NCBI GenBank assembly: GCA_033439765.1
Contig: JAULSN010000007.1
Span: 2,914,001-2,978,000 of the forward strand
DNA length: 64,000 nt
Origin: Lasiosphaeria ovina
Taxonomy: Eukaryota; Ascomycota; Sordariomycetes; Sordariales; Lasiosphaeriaceae
Direction: 5' to 3'
Shown here: in pieces, positions 35,649 through 44,062 of the stretch
How positions within the stretch are numbered: the first letter of the stretch is position 1
How the letters are laid out: the number at the start of each line of letters is the position of its first letter
Made by a program: the position numbers and the translations under genes
Notes under the pieces: generated by a model
Database searches by the model: none
The model's input: only the letters and a program-made list of their open reading frames with translations
What the model was told of the DNA's origin: nothing

Positions 35649-35856
35649 GACTGTAGGAAACTGTGCCCTACGGTCCAGTCAGACTGTAGGGAACTGTGCC
35701 CTATAGTCCAGTACAACAGTGCTTCTGCAAGGCACTGAGGGAAGCAGGCTGACTGACTACAGGTCTGTAGAACTCTGCTACAGGCCTGCCACTCAGACTG
35801 TGAGGACTCTGCTCAGCAGTCTACCTCGTAGGCTGTAGGGGACTCTGCCCTGCAGT
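35649..35856 (+). repeat. Array of five hairpins with a conserved RACTSTG loop
   Basis: Hairpins at 35649-35674, 35682-35708, 35762-35786, 35795-35822 and 35832-35856. The stems are GACTGTAGG/CCTACGGTC, GACTGTAGGG/CCCTATAGTC, GGTCTGTAG/CTACAGGCC, AGACTGTGAG/CTCAGCAGTCT and GCTGTAGGG/CCCTGCAGT. Each encloses the loop aactgtg, aactctg or gactctg (the first with one extra a). Stem bases change between units while pairing is kept (G-U or compensating changes). The first two units are close to a tandem duplicate of about 33 bp. It may be part of an LTR or a structured RNA. Confidence 0.6.
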
Positions 35857-36017
35857 AAGGGTCTTCGGGACCAACTGTGGGTACTGAAGAAGACTGAGAG
35901 GAGTTGTATTATAGAAGTATAGTACAAAGAGTGGTGAGTGCAATGCTTGCTTGTTGCTTTCTTTTATACTCACAACAAGAGGCTTGCTTTGAAGGAAATC
36001 TATCTAAGGGAAAGGAC

Positions 36018-36067
36018 AGGTCTATATAGACCTAAGGTGGGCTCTCTAGAAGGTTCTAGAGACCCAC
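36018..36067. repeat. Palindrome and long hairpin
   Basis: aggtctatatagacct at 36018-36033 is a perfect 16-bp palindrome. It is followed at 36037-36067 by a hairpin of about 14 bp (GTGGGCTCTCTAGAA/TTCTAGAGACCCAC, one unpaired base) with a two-base loop. A further perfect ctgta-ttc-tacag hairpin lies just downstream near 36085. This extends the structured stretch begun at 35.54 kb. Confidence 0.55.
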
Positions 36068-36540
36068 AGGCTCCGTAGACAGCTCTGTATTCTACAGTCT
36101 TCTAGTGGGCTTGTCTTACGTATGCCAAGTCGTATAGGGGTTTCGAGAAGGTGCTGTGGGGCAAAGTAAACAATCTAGGCATAGCGCCCTCAGCACCCAC
36201 ACAACGGCCACAACACTCACAACTCCAACACAGCCACTATAGTGCCCTGTACTTCAGGACCCTACAACCCTGGTAACTAGCCATACTTTAACAAACATAC
36301 GTACCGGCACACGTACGACTTATGCATCGATCCTCTACTTCGACGGCCGACGACTACTGCCCAGTTAGGAATAGATTGTGCTGGCTGGCTACACCTATTC
36401 TAGTATGTCGATCGCCAGCCACTTTCTCTACCGGCTGGCTACGCACGTCCCTTTTATATCCCAGGTAATCAACACCCGTTTTTGGGCTCCGGTAAAAGTT
36501 GCACTTTTGGGGAAACTGTGGTGGGCCAGTTGATCCAGCT

Positions 36541-36651
36541 TTTAGCCGAAGCTGAGCCGGGGCTGATCTGGGCTGAGCAAAAGCGGCGAGGGATCACGTG
36601 GTGAACTTGACCGGTTTGGGAAGGGAGTTGTCGGTTTTTGGGGTCATGAAA
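36541..36651 (-). repeat. Type-1 transposon end (unit B, right)
   Basis: Read inward on the - strand: tttcatgaccccaaaaaccg, then cacgtgatccctcg, gctcagcccagatcag and ccccggctcagc. It matches 7561-7657 block by block. Confidence 0.65.
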
Positions 36652-37026
36652 CAGCGGCCCCTATCATCCCTCCCGAAAGGGTTCGAACAGGCACTCAGCT
36701 ATCGGCCCTCGAGATTAAGAAGGCATTCTCGCGAGTGATGACGACCCCGGAAGTATTTACCAACCGCTGTTTCTGCTTCTTCATTGACAGACTTGATGAA
36801 TACGAGGAGACCCCGACCGAGGACCGAATTTCGGAGCTGATCGACGAGAACAGCCAGCGGGACGAATTCAGGATCGAAGAAACTGAGACGGATGTATGGG
36901 TCCCCATTGTGCGAAGTTTGACCACTCTTGTTGAACTAATCAAGCCCAACGGACCGAAGCAAGCATCACACCGAGACAATAGCCAAGCTCCCCGAAGCAG
37001 TGTAACAAGTATTTTCCTCAAGCCAA
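36652..37026 (+). pseudogene. NACHT NTPase relic, 3' half (Walker B part)
   Basis: The frame runs PIIPPERVRTG, LSALEIKKAFSRV, NRCFCFFIDRLDEYEE (Walker B region of fungal NACHT proteins, normally FIDGLDEY) and then an acidic stretch to about 37026, where it meets the convergent cupin gene. It continues, in the same frame, the NACHT half that ends at 28330. Nothing of the C-terminal half of the NACHT domain or a repeat domain remains. Confidence 0.7.
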
Positions 37027-37596
37027 TCAACCCTTCCAAGGCAGATGCTCGGCCTTCTCCTCACCATTGACCTTCACCGGCGGAGTCCCCAACAGAAAGA
37101 AGATGACACGGGCCCAAACGGTGTCGCTCGGATTGCGCCAGGAATGCAGGGTGCCGCGCTGGACGATGGTGTCGCCGACGCGGAGGACCCGGACCTCGCC
37201 CGAGTCCAGCGTCAGCTCCATGGCGCCCTGCAAGACGACGCCGAAGTCGATCGTCTCGGTGCGGTGCAGGTCGAGGGTGGCGCCAGGGGCCCAGTCGCAG
37301 TACCGCAGCAGCGACTCGCCGGGCGCGGGGAACCACACGGAGCTCGGCGCGACGTCGGCCGCCCGTTGCGCCACGTCGGATTTCAGTGCCGCGATGTCGG
37401 CGTCGTCTGACATGTCGAGCGGCGTCGAGAAGGTCTTGTAGCTGTCGAACACCTGCATGCCGATCGACCCGTAGCCTGCCACTGTTTCTGGGAGTGATGG
37501 CGAGAAGATTGACTTGCCCGAGACGGCGTCATGGGTCGTGGTGTAGCGGTGGGGGGCGGGGGGAGGATCCTCGGGAGTTGTCTTGGAGTCGGCCAT
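37027..37596 (-). CDS. Cupin-2-type protein, 189 aa
   Basis: Single exon from ATG 37596. The central beta-barrel reads GATLDLHRTETIDFGVVLQG, then ELTLDSGEVRVLRVGDTIVQ and RGTLHSWRNPS, the G-x5-H-x-T-x3-E and G-D-x-(I/V)-x-x-x-(G)-x-x-H pattern of small fungal cupins. Histidines near 122 and 162 and E126 would bind a metal. Length is normal for the group. The catalytic role is unknown. The broken SDR at 37.95 kb is transcribed away from it, and such cupin/SDR pairs are common in fungal catabolic or metabolite loci. Confidence 0.82.
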   Translation of the reverse strand: MADSKTTPEDPPPAPHRYTTTHDAVSGKSIFSPSLPETVAGYGSIGMQVFDSYKTFSTPLDMSDDADIAALKSDVAQRAADVAPSSVWFPAPGESLLRYCDWAPGATLDLHRTETIDFGVVLQGAMELTLDSGEVRVLRVGDTIVQRGTLHSWRNPSDTVWARVIFFLLGTPPVKVNGEEKAEHLPWKG

Positions 37597-37949
37597 GGTG
37601 GGAGATGTTGATATGTTTTGTTGGCTGAAACTCGATGGCTTTACGGATCTAGATCATCGAAGGAGATAGGACACGTCATTTGACTGATTATAAGTAAGAA
37701 GAAGGGAGGGGATATATAACATCGGACTTTGAACCTCGGAATTGAATAGCCTATTCCCCGCAAGACCAGAGATGCGGACCAGGACGGCAGCGGCACATGC
37801 GTTTTCCCCCTCCAGCCCCAATCAGCATGGCCGCGGCAAGTACCAGCACGGGCCGTTGCAAAGACTCGGCGAGATGGTCGAGTTGCACCAGATATTCCGG
37901 CGCACCGGATAAATCGGACAACCGTCCCTGCTGCACCAATCAAGCTGGA

Positions 37950-38520
37950 CAACTCTTACAAGTCGACTGCAAGGTTCTTGCTCGATGTGCTGATATGCAA
38001 CGCCGGGATATCGGGGCCGAAAGCAATGCTAGACCTCTCCGACGCGACGGAGCTGCTGCGGGCACGGCTGTGGGAGAAGGAGGAGCCGAGCGGGTGGGGC
38101 GACGTGTTCCGGACCAACGTGACCCCGGTCTACTTCACGACGGTCGCTGATCGTGATCAGCGCCATGAGCGGGCTGATGCGCGGGTCGCAGGGCCACTTT
38201 TCGTACTACGCGGCCAAAGGCGCGACCGTGCACCTGACCAAGCTCACGGCCATCGAGTTCGACAAGACGGGCATCTGCGTCAACTTGATCGCGCCGGGCT
38301 ACTTCCCTAGTGAGATGACTGTGTCGGACAGCGACGCCCGCGGCAAAGCTACATTTCCGACGATATCGTGCAGGGCAAGAGCTACCCCGTCCCCGCCGCC
38401 CGCGCCGGCAGCGACGAGGAGATGACCCAGGCGTGCCTGTTCTTGACCAACAACCGCTATGTCAATGGCGAGATCCTGGTTATTGACGGCGGCGTCCTGA
38501 CCCAGGTGCCTGGGCGCTAA
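37950..38520 (+). pseudogene. Short-chain dehydrogenase pseudogene
   Basis: Recognisable pieces: LDVLICNAGISGP (NAG motif), GWGDVFRTNVTPVYF, then in another frame SLIVISAMSGLMRGSQGHFSYYAAKGA (Ser/Tyr/Lys active site), INLIAPGYFPSEM-like sequence, and in a third frame SYISDDIVQGKSYP to the stop at 38518. There is no N-terminal TGxxxGIG. A deletion with frame change lies near 38145 and a one-base frame change near 38345. A working product is unlikely. Confidence 0.75.
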
Positions 38521-40060
38521 TTGGTACTTTTGGTGATGTCAGCGATGATGTTTGACTCGAGGGATGTAATGAGGCACGTACACTTGTGGCTGGGCTGTAT
38601 CTTGTGGGTGGCGCGCACAAATTTGCATTTCTGGTTTGCATGTGTCAAGAGATAACTGTTTGTTGTAAAGTCGCGACCTTAATTAAACATCGAGTCGCAA
38701 TGACTCGTATTTAGATTGAAATGCAAAAGAAAATATATCGCTGTTAACTCCACCGCTTTTCTCCACCTCTCGCAAAGTTATCATACCAGGAGGGAACGAG
38801 CGTTTGTCGGTGAAAGAAAATGAAAAAGGGAAAAGAAATGCACCACCTACACACAAAGCAGAACCGTTGCCATGTTGCCATGTTGCCCTCAATGTAGCGA
38901 GAGTAACACCACTCAGGCAGCAACTCCGGTCTGGAAGTTCTGAACAGAAGCTCCCTTGCCGAACATGGCCAGCTCCTCACGCCTGGCGTCAGTCCCGTAG
39001 CCGTTCTGTCCGGCGTGGGGAGGATGGACCTTGTATTAGTACCGCCTAACAACCTTGTAGGTAAAAAAACGAATCGTTTCTGAGTCCGAGAGGAAGAGGA
39101 GCTTTGTGGATAGGGCTGAGGGCGGGGTCGCCAGGCCAATCACTGCCATGATATCAGAAGCCCGCCCGCAGATGGTGGTTCTACTCGTAGTTCAACTTAT
39201 CTGCCCACTTTGTCAACCCACTTTGTCTGCCCACCTTGTCTGCCCACGTCTGTCCACCTAATTCACCCGGACGTGACCTAGGGGGCAAGCACTTGGGTAC
39301 TTTCTCTACCATAACGTTTGACCACTCGGCTTATGTTAGCTATATTGTCTCGCCTAGATGGGATACGTACCCTTGTCCCTCCATGAGCAGAGCTTCATTG
39401 AGCAGACGAAAAGAGAACAGAAAAAATTACTCATATCGCACATCGTTGTGAGTCCGTTCTGCTCGGGGTATTATCCCGCCTCATAATTGCCATCTAAAGC
39501 TCTAGCTAGCTAAAGCTCTAGTTATCCAGGGTCCAGGCTAAATCCACGGTATGGCAAATTCTTATGGTGGAGAACCCTTTCTAACTATAGGATTACAGCT
39601 CCCCGGCCTAGGAATATACATCGACGGTGACATAGTTTGTTGGAGGCTTCCCCAAGATCTAGGTTAGCAATTTGCGCTTACCGTGGAGGAGGGCGGCTTA
39701 CCCCGCATTAACCTTCCATGGTATCCCACTTGGAAGGCGGGACGCCAAGATCCCCGTATTACATTTCTTGTGATTAACTCCTATTCCGGCACCCTTTGTT
39801 GCAGACAAAGCCGGAAAGGGCAATGCCGAGTTGTGCTAATAACAAAGCCAAGTTTTCTTTATGAACTTTCTTGACTTGACAGGCTATTGTCCTAGAACTA
39901 TATAAAATGGGACAATGTGCCATTGTTATTTACAACTCGACTCCTTATAAGGATTTGCTTCCCACAATCTTCTTTACGACGGCAAAAACGACGTTTGCAA
40001 ATGGAAAACCTTTGTACACCGATACTACCACGATATCACGAATTTACCTAACAAAACATC
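38521..40060. other. Intergenic, nothing identified
   Basis: No gene was found. A ctatataaaa TATA-like element at 39898-39907 lies about 155 bp before the start codon at 40061. Confidence 0.4.
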
Positions 40061-41608
40061 ATGGGTATTCAAGTAGAATACTGTTATGGAGTCGAGGACT
40101 CTTACCAGGTAAGCTGCTCCCCGGGAGACATACTTCGCGACGACATTGGGGAAATGAGCGGTGTAACCGTTGCTTTCAACAGCAAAGGCAAACTTTTTGC
40201 CTGCAAAAAGCTTCGAAGACCTGAAAATGAACAGCAAACGGCCCAATTCAGATTTGATGCCCAGGAAAACGAAGCTAGGATCTTGTCTGAGCTAAAACAC
40301 GACCACATTGTCGCCTTTCATGATATCTGCCTTAGCGAGGGCTACATGATACTAGAATGGTGCCAATACCACCACCTTACTAGCGACCATATCAGACGGA
40401 CCCAACCAAATCTCAGAGAAGACTTGCTGGCGCTGAGCTTCCAGATGGTTGATGCGCTCACATTTCTGCACCACCAGGGTGGCATAGTCCATTTTGACGT
40501 GCACCCCGAGAACATCCTCGTCACAACCTTAGCTCCGCGTCTTACCTGCAAGCTAGCCAATTTTAGCCGTGCCGTACGAAAGTCGAACTTTGAGTTCAAG
40601 GGCCTGAAGGTTCGTGCAGAACGGCGGCATATACCTCCCGAGTTGCGAGACGACTGCGATATCCCCACAGATGTCTCACTTGCCGATAAGTGCGATGTGT
40701 GGTCGCTTGGATGGACACTTGCCGGTATGGCGCTGGCAGGCTCGATTCCAGCAAACGATGGGGACGTTATGATGAAACTCGGCGAGACTTTTGGCCTGAA
40801 TCCGAACAGCCGGACTCAAATACCTGACACATTCTGTGTCATGGTGTCTGGAATGCTCGATCAAAACCCCTCGACGCGTTATTCTACGGAGAAATGCCTG
40901 TGGTTTCTGCGCCCAGAGATCCCCTCAAACTCTTGGCTTCACAACAAGACAAAGAAATTGGCATTATCAAGGTTCGATGCCATGGATTTCTCCGGATATT
41001 ATGCTGCCGGTTCACTTCTCGGGCACAACCCCCAGGCAGTTGTTCCGTTCATCATGCCCACCCCCGAAAAACTCCCAGAATCCAATAATGGAGTGACGAA
41101 CGGCCAGGATGATACGGATTTGGATGAGGGTTGGTCCGAGAATGCCCAATGGAAGCCAAAATCAGATATTCAAGAGAAGCAGTCGGTTGTTGAACCCAAG
41201 TACGAAAAGAAGAAGAACAAAAGCGGAGAAAAATCCCAAAGGCACGTTCGTTTTGAGACGCATCATAACGAGGGTGAGGGCCAAGCCCGAAACCAGAGTC
41301 CGAAGCATAACCTGGGCAAGAAACAGGACAAGAACCAGAAGGAGAATTCTGGCCCTGACCGGGTCCAAAGCCAGAGAAAAAACCCGGATCAAACCAAGGA
41401 CCAAAGGCAGGACCAAAACCAGAAGTTCGGTCGAAATCAAGACCAACGCCAAAAACAGAACAAAAATCCCAGCCCGAATACGCGAAACCAACCTAGAAAT
41501 ACCAGCCCAACAAGGAGACCAGGGAGTGGGGGAAATGGCGAGAAGGCAAAGTCTGGGAATCAAGGGCAAGGTAAACCAAAAAAACAGCCGAGACCCATTC
41601 GGAACTAG
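40061..41608 (+). CDS. Protein-kinase-fold protein (probable pseudokinase) with Q/N/K-rich tail, 515 aa
   Basis: Single exon. The kinase fold spans about residues 25-290. The VAIK-type lysine is K49 (FACKKL), the helix-C glutamate is E71, and the catalytic loop is HFDVHPEN (144-151; D146 kept, usual K changed to H). The DFG motif is replaced by ANFS (D to N at 167, G to S at 169), IPPEL (191-195) stands for APE, and DVWSLGWTLAG follows. Loss of the metal-binding Asp suggests weak or no phosphotransfer. Residues about 370-515 are highly charged, K/Q/N/R/D-rich imperfect repeats (for example DQRQDQNQKFGRNQDQRQK), predicted disordered and prion-like in composition. The uninterrupted 1.5-kb frame argues against pseudogene status. 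Partner and pathway unknown. Confidence 0.8.
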   Translation: MGIQVEYCYGVEDSYQVSCSPGDILRDDIGEMSGVTVAFNSKGKLFACKKLRRPENEQQTAQFRFDAQENEARILSELKHDHIVAFHDICLSEGYMILEWCQYHHLTSDHIRRTQPNLREDLLALSFQMVDALTFLHHQGGIVHFDVHPENILVTTLAPRLTCKLANFSRAVRKSNFEFKGLKVRAERRHIPPELRDDCDIPTDVSLADKCDVWSLGWTLAGMALAGSIPANDGDVMMKLGETFGLNPNSRTQIPDTFCVMVSGMLDQNPSTRYSTEKCLWFLRPEIPSNSWLHNKTKKLALSRFDAMDFSGYYAAGSLLGHNPQAVVPFIMPTPEKLPESNNGVTNGQDDTDLDEGWSENAQWKPKSDIQEKQSVVEPKYEKKKNKSGEKSQRHVRFETHHNEGEGQARNQSPKHNLGKKQDKNQKENSGPDRVQSQRKNPDQTKDQRQDQNQKFGRNQDQRQKQNKNPSPNTRNQPRNTSPTRRPGSGGNGEKAKSGNQGQGKPKKQPRPIRN

Positions 41609-43077
41609 TAGTAATGTCGATAATAGCAACAATACAAATACCAAAAGATAAAGGCACGAAGTACAGGGAGAGCGATGAGAAGGGCGCAGGGGGGGGAGCA
41701 AGTATGATTGAGGTAACAATAGAATGATATTTAGGCCCTTGGACGAATCAGACTGACTATGGCGGATGCCTATCACGCCGACGAGTAAAAGCAACTACTA
41801 AGGAGCGTTACACTAGCTATACGTTCCTCTTTACGTGTCCCCCTTAGCAACGCCATTGCCGCCTTGTCGGAACGTCCCTCTCTACCATTATCGTGCTATA
41901 CACCCGAAGCGCAAAGGTGCACATGGCGAGGATTCTTGTCGCCGAACTACGGGAAACAATGCCGGTGTCATAGGCGAGGGGCGAAGCACTTGGGCCTGGT
42001 CTTTCTTTGTACTTTAGTACTCTTGTCCAGCGATCATTCACTCCATCCTCCCAGACCGGAGACCCACCCCGCAATGTTTGCTTGCAGTCGAGCCAGGAAG
42101 GCCAAACGATTGGGCGGGGGATATTGGATGTGGCAAGCCCCCGCGTGCATGAGCCGTCTAGTCAGTGGGAGGAGTCCTGCGAGAAGAAGGAGAAGCTCGA
42201 GTCGCCGACCTGGGCCTGCAGGCGCCAGAACACACCCCCCAGTTCCCCGAGCCGCAGTGGCGCCCGGCAAGCATGCGGGTGCAGCAAAGGTTTGTGTGTT
42301 ACAAGGGAGTGAATATCTAGAATAGGAAAGGGGGGTTTTTTTTTTCACCGCAACTGAGTTAGCGCTCCGTAAAGAACCGAGCCGTAGCCCGACGCCAACG
42401 CTCACGGCTCTCGCCAGCATTGGATGATCACAGTCCCAGCGGACCTTAGGCACGTTCACATACAGCATACAGCATGTGGTGTATCTCGGGCGCCAAGAGG
42501 CTGCACGTCTAAAAGCACACTGCATTAGGCGGCCATTCGTCTGTCGAATGATAGCCAAGGTTCCCACCCCTCCCACAACGTTCTTGGCATGTCACCCTCC
42601 TTCATCCACCACCTCATCCATCCGCCTCCTTCACCCACACCTCCTTCACCGTGCCCTTCTTTATCTTAGCCTCCCCCCGCTGACATGATGATCATGGATG
42701 GTGACTCGCAACACACACCGTCGGCGCGTTAGCCAACAACACCTCAGCAGACACGGCCCAGTCAAACCAGGTCACATTGGCTTCTCAAACAACTCGGCAG
42801 ATTTGAACGCGCCCCCCAAAACGCTTTTGGAACAAAGAATCTTCCAAGACGAGGGGAAGAATGGTTGCTGCAGGCAGGAAAGGAAGGTTGGTACGATCAC
42901 GCTGGTTCAAGTGAAAATTGAGAAGGAAAAAACAATTAAAATTACTCCGTAGGAGTATTTAAATACTTAAAATTCATAAAGCCACGCCCAGCCCGCACAC
43001 GCCACCCCCGCCAGAGTGACGTCCCCAAAGACGAGGACGACGGCCACGACCACGGCCGCAATTCCGTGGCCGAGCGT
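41609..43077. other. Intergenic, low-complexity
   Basis: No gene could be supported. The - strand frame 42576-42034 (180 codons) lacks family motifs and splice support. 42967-43077 holds the in-frame extension of the small gene at 43078-43611. Confidence 0.35.
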
Positions 43078-43611
43078 CTAGCTCCAGCCTATAACTTTTG
43101 GTCAGATCATGCCACAATCAAGAGATGCAATGATCAGAGGGAGATCAAAGGCAATTAAAGGGAGAGAGCGAGGGGAGAGATGTAATAATGGGCAACTTAC
43201 CGACAACGGAAAACGAAAACGCCATAAAGCCGGCCCATCCCACCACCATGCGCCGGTATCGCAACCATCTCTCCCGGGCCCGCCGGCGGCCAGCATCCTC
43301 CTCACTCCCCCACCCCAGCAAGACGACCCCCTCCCTAGCATCTAGTTAGCACATGCTCGAGATGTCGGACCAAAGCAGAATCATGGTCCGACTTACATAG
43401 CAGCGAGATCGGCTGGGGGCAGGGAGCAGGGATGGATGTCCCCGCACGGGCACCGGAAAAGGTGGCCTTGGTTGGCGGCGGCCATGGCGGCGGTGGTTGC
43501 GGCGGTGGCGGCCAGTTGGGAATTGGCGCTGCCGGGGGTGGTGCCATTTCCATGGCCATTGCCGGGTGTGGCGGATGTGGCGGCTTTGGCGGCGTCGGCG
43601 TTGGTGCTCAT
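43078..43611 (-). CDS. Small Ala-rich protein, 119 aa, with possible lost C-terminal membrane helix
   Basis: Exons 43611-43397, 43334-43201 and 43088-43078 join in phase. The N-terminus is Ala/Thr/Gly-rich, followed by a C-x-C motif (HLFRCPCGDIHPC), then EEDAGRRRARERWLRYRRM and a hydrophobic MVVGWAGFMAFSFSVVG. The frame stops at TAG 43080-43078. The same frame stays open for 36 codons beyond that stop, with a strong membrane helix (GIAAVVVAVVLVFG), to TAA at 42967. So the TAG may be a recent CAG-to-TAG change or a readthrough site. Family unknown. Confidence 0.5.
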
Positions 43612-43735
43612 GATGAAAAAAAATTTATTTGAACGATTTTTATTCGACTTGCAAAAAAAAATGGAATTGACTGAGGAGAGAATTTAGAATTTGCGGAGGG
43701 AATCCAGAATTTAAGGGTGATTGGAATTAGGCCAT

Positions 43736-44062
43736 TTGCTACTGCTAACTGAAACTGTTTCTAGCAGGGCAACAACGACAGCATCGGCATCCCCACGGCT
43801 TTTGATTAAACTTTTTCTGGCAGGGCAACAACGACGGCATCGGCATCCCCGTGGCAAGTGTGAGTAGAAATTCAAGCATAACAGCCCGCCCCTTACTTGC
43901 TACTGCTAATTGAAACTTTTTTCTAGCAGGGCAGCAACGACGGTAACGGCATCGGCATCCCCGAGGCTACTGATTGAAACGTTTTCTGGCAGGGTAATAA
44001 CGACGGCAACGGCATGGGCATCCTCGCGGCAAGTGTGAGTAGACATTCAAGCATAACAGCCG
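43736..44062 (+). repeat. Tandem duplication with four exon-like units
   Basis: Unit 1 (43736-43886) and unit 2 (43897-44062) begin ttgctactgctaa and end aagtgtgagtag-a-attcaagcataacagcc. Within each are two copies of a module: a pyrimidine run ending in tctagcag or tctggcag, then ggcaacaacgacggcatcggcatcccc (with small variations). Each module looks like a 3' splice site plus a mini-exon coding for NNDG(N)GIGIP. The last module opens into a Lys/Gly-rich frame (from 44014) that has no recognised family. Confidence 0.6.

Larger units (their letters stand above)
28331..36651. mobile_element. Transposon-like unit B (8.3 kb) with HNH gene cargo, inside a NACHT gene
   Basis: The left end (28331-28444) matches the right end of unit A, and the right end (36541-36651) matches the left end of unit A. 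The outer termini (ATGACCCCAAAAAC...GTTTTTGGGGTCAT) are inverted. Both flanks are pieces of one NACHT gene. The heptamer TGAAACA is present at each junction (28320-28326 and 36647-36653). It could be a target duplication, but similar bases occur at the ends of unit A and may belong to the element. Inside are RIP-like AT-rich stretches, several gene relics, an intact HNH-domain gene and a hairpin-rich stretch. No transposase was recognised. Confidence 0.6.

Noticed and set aside
35649..35856. CRISPR array
   Set aside because: The repeats are short variable hairpins with no uniform repeat/spacer spacing and lie in a eukaryotic genome.
41162..41794. 210-codon, Leu-rich open frame on the - strand
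   Set aside because: It is the mirror of the Lys/Gln-rich repeats of the pseudokinase tail. The hydrophobic look comes from reading AAR/CAR codons backwards.
42034..42576. 180-codon open frame on the - strand
   Set aside because: No recognisable motif, and it spans T-runs and GC-rich low-complexity sequence without splice or promoter support.
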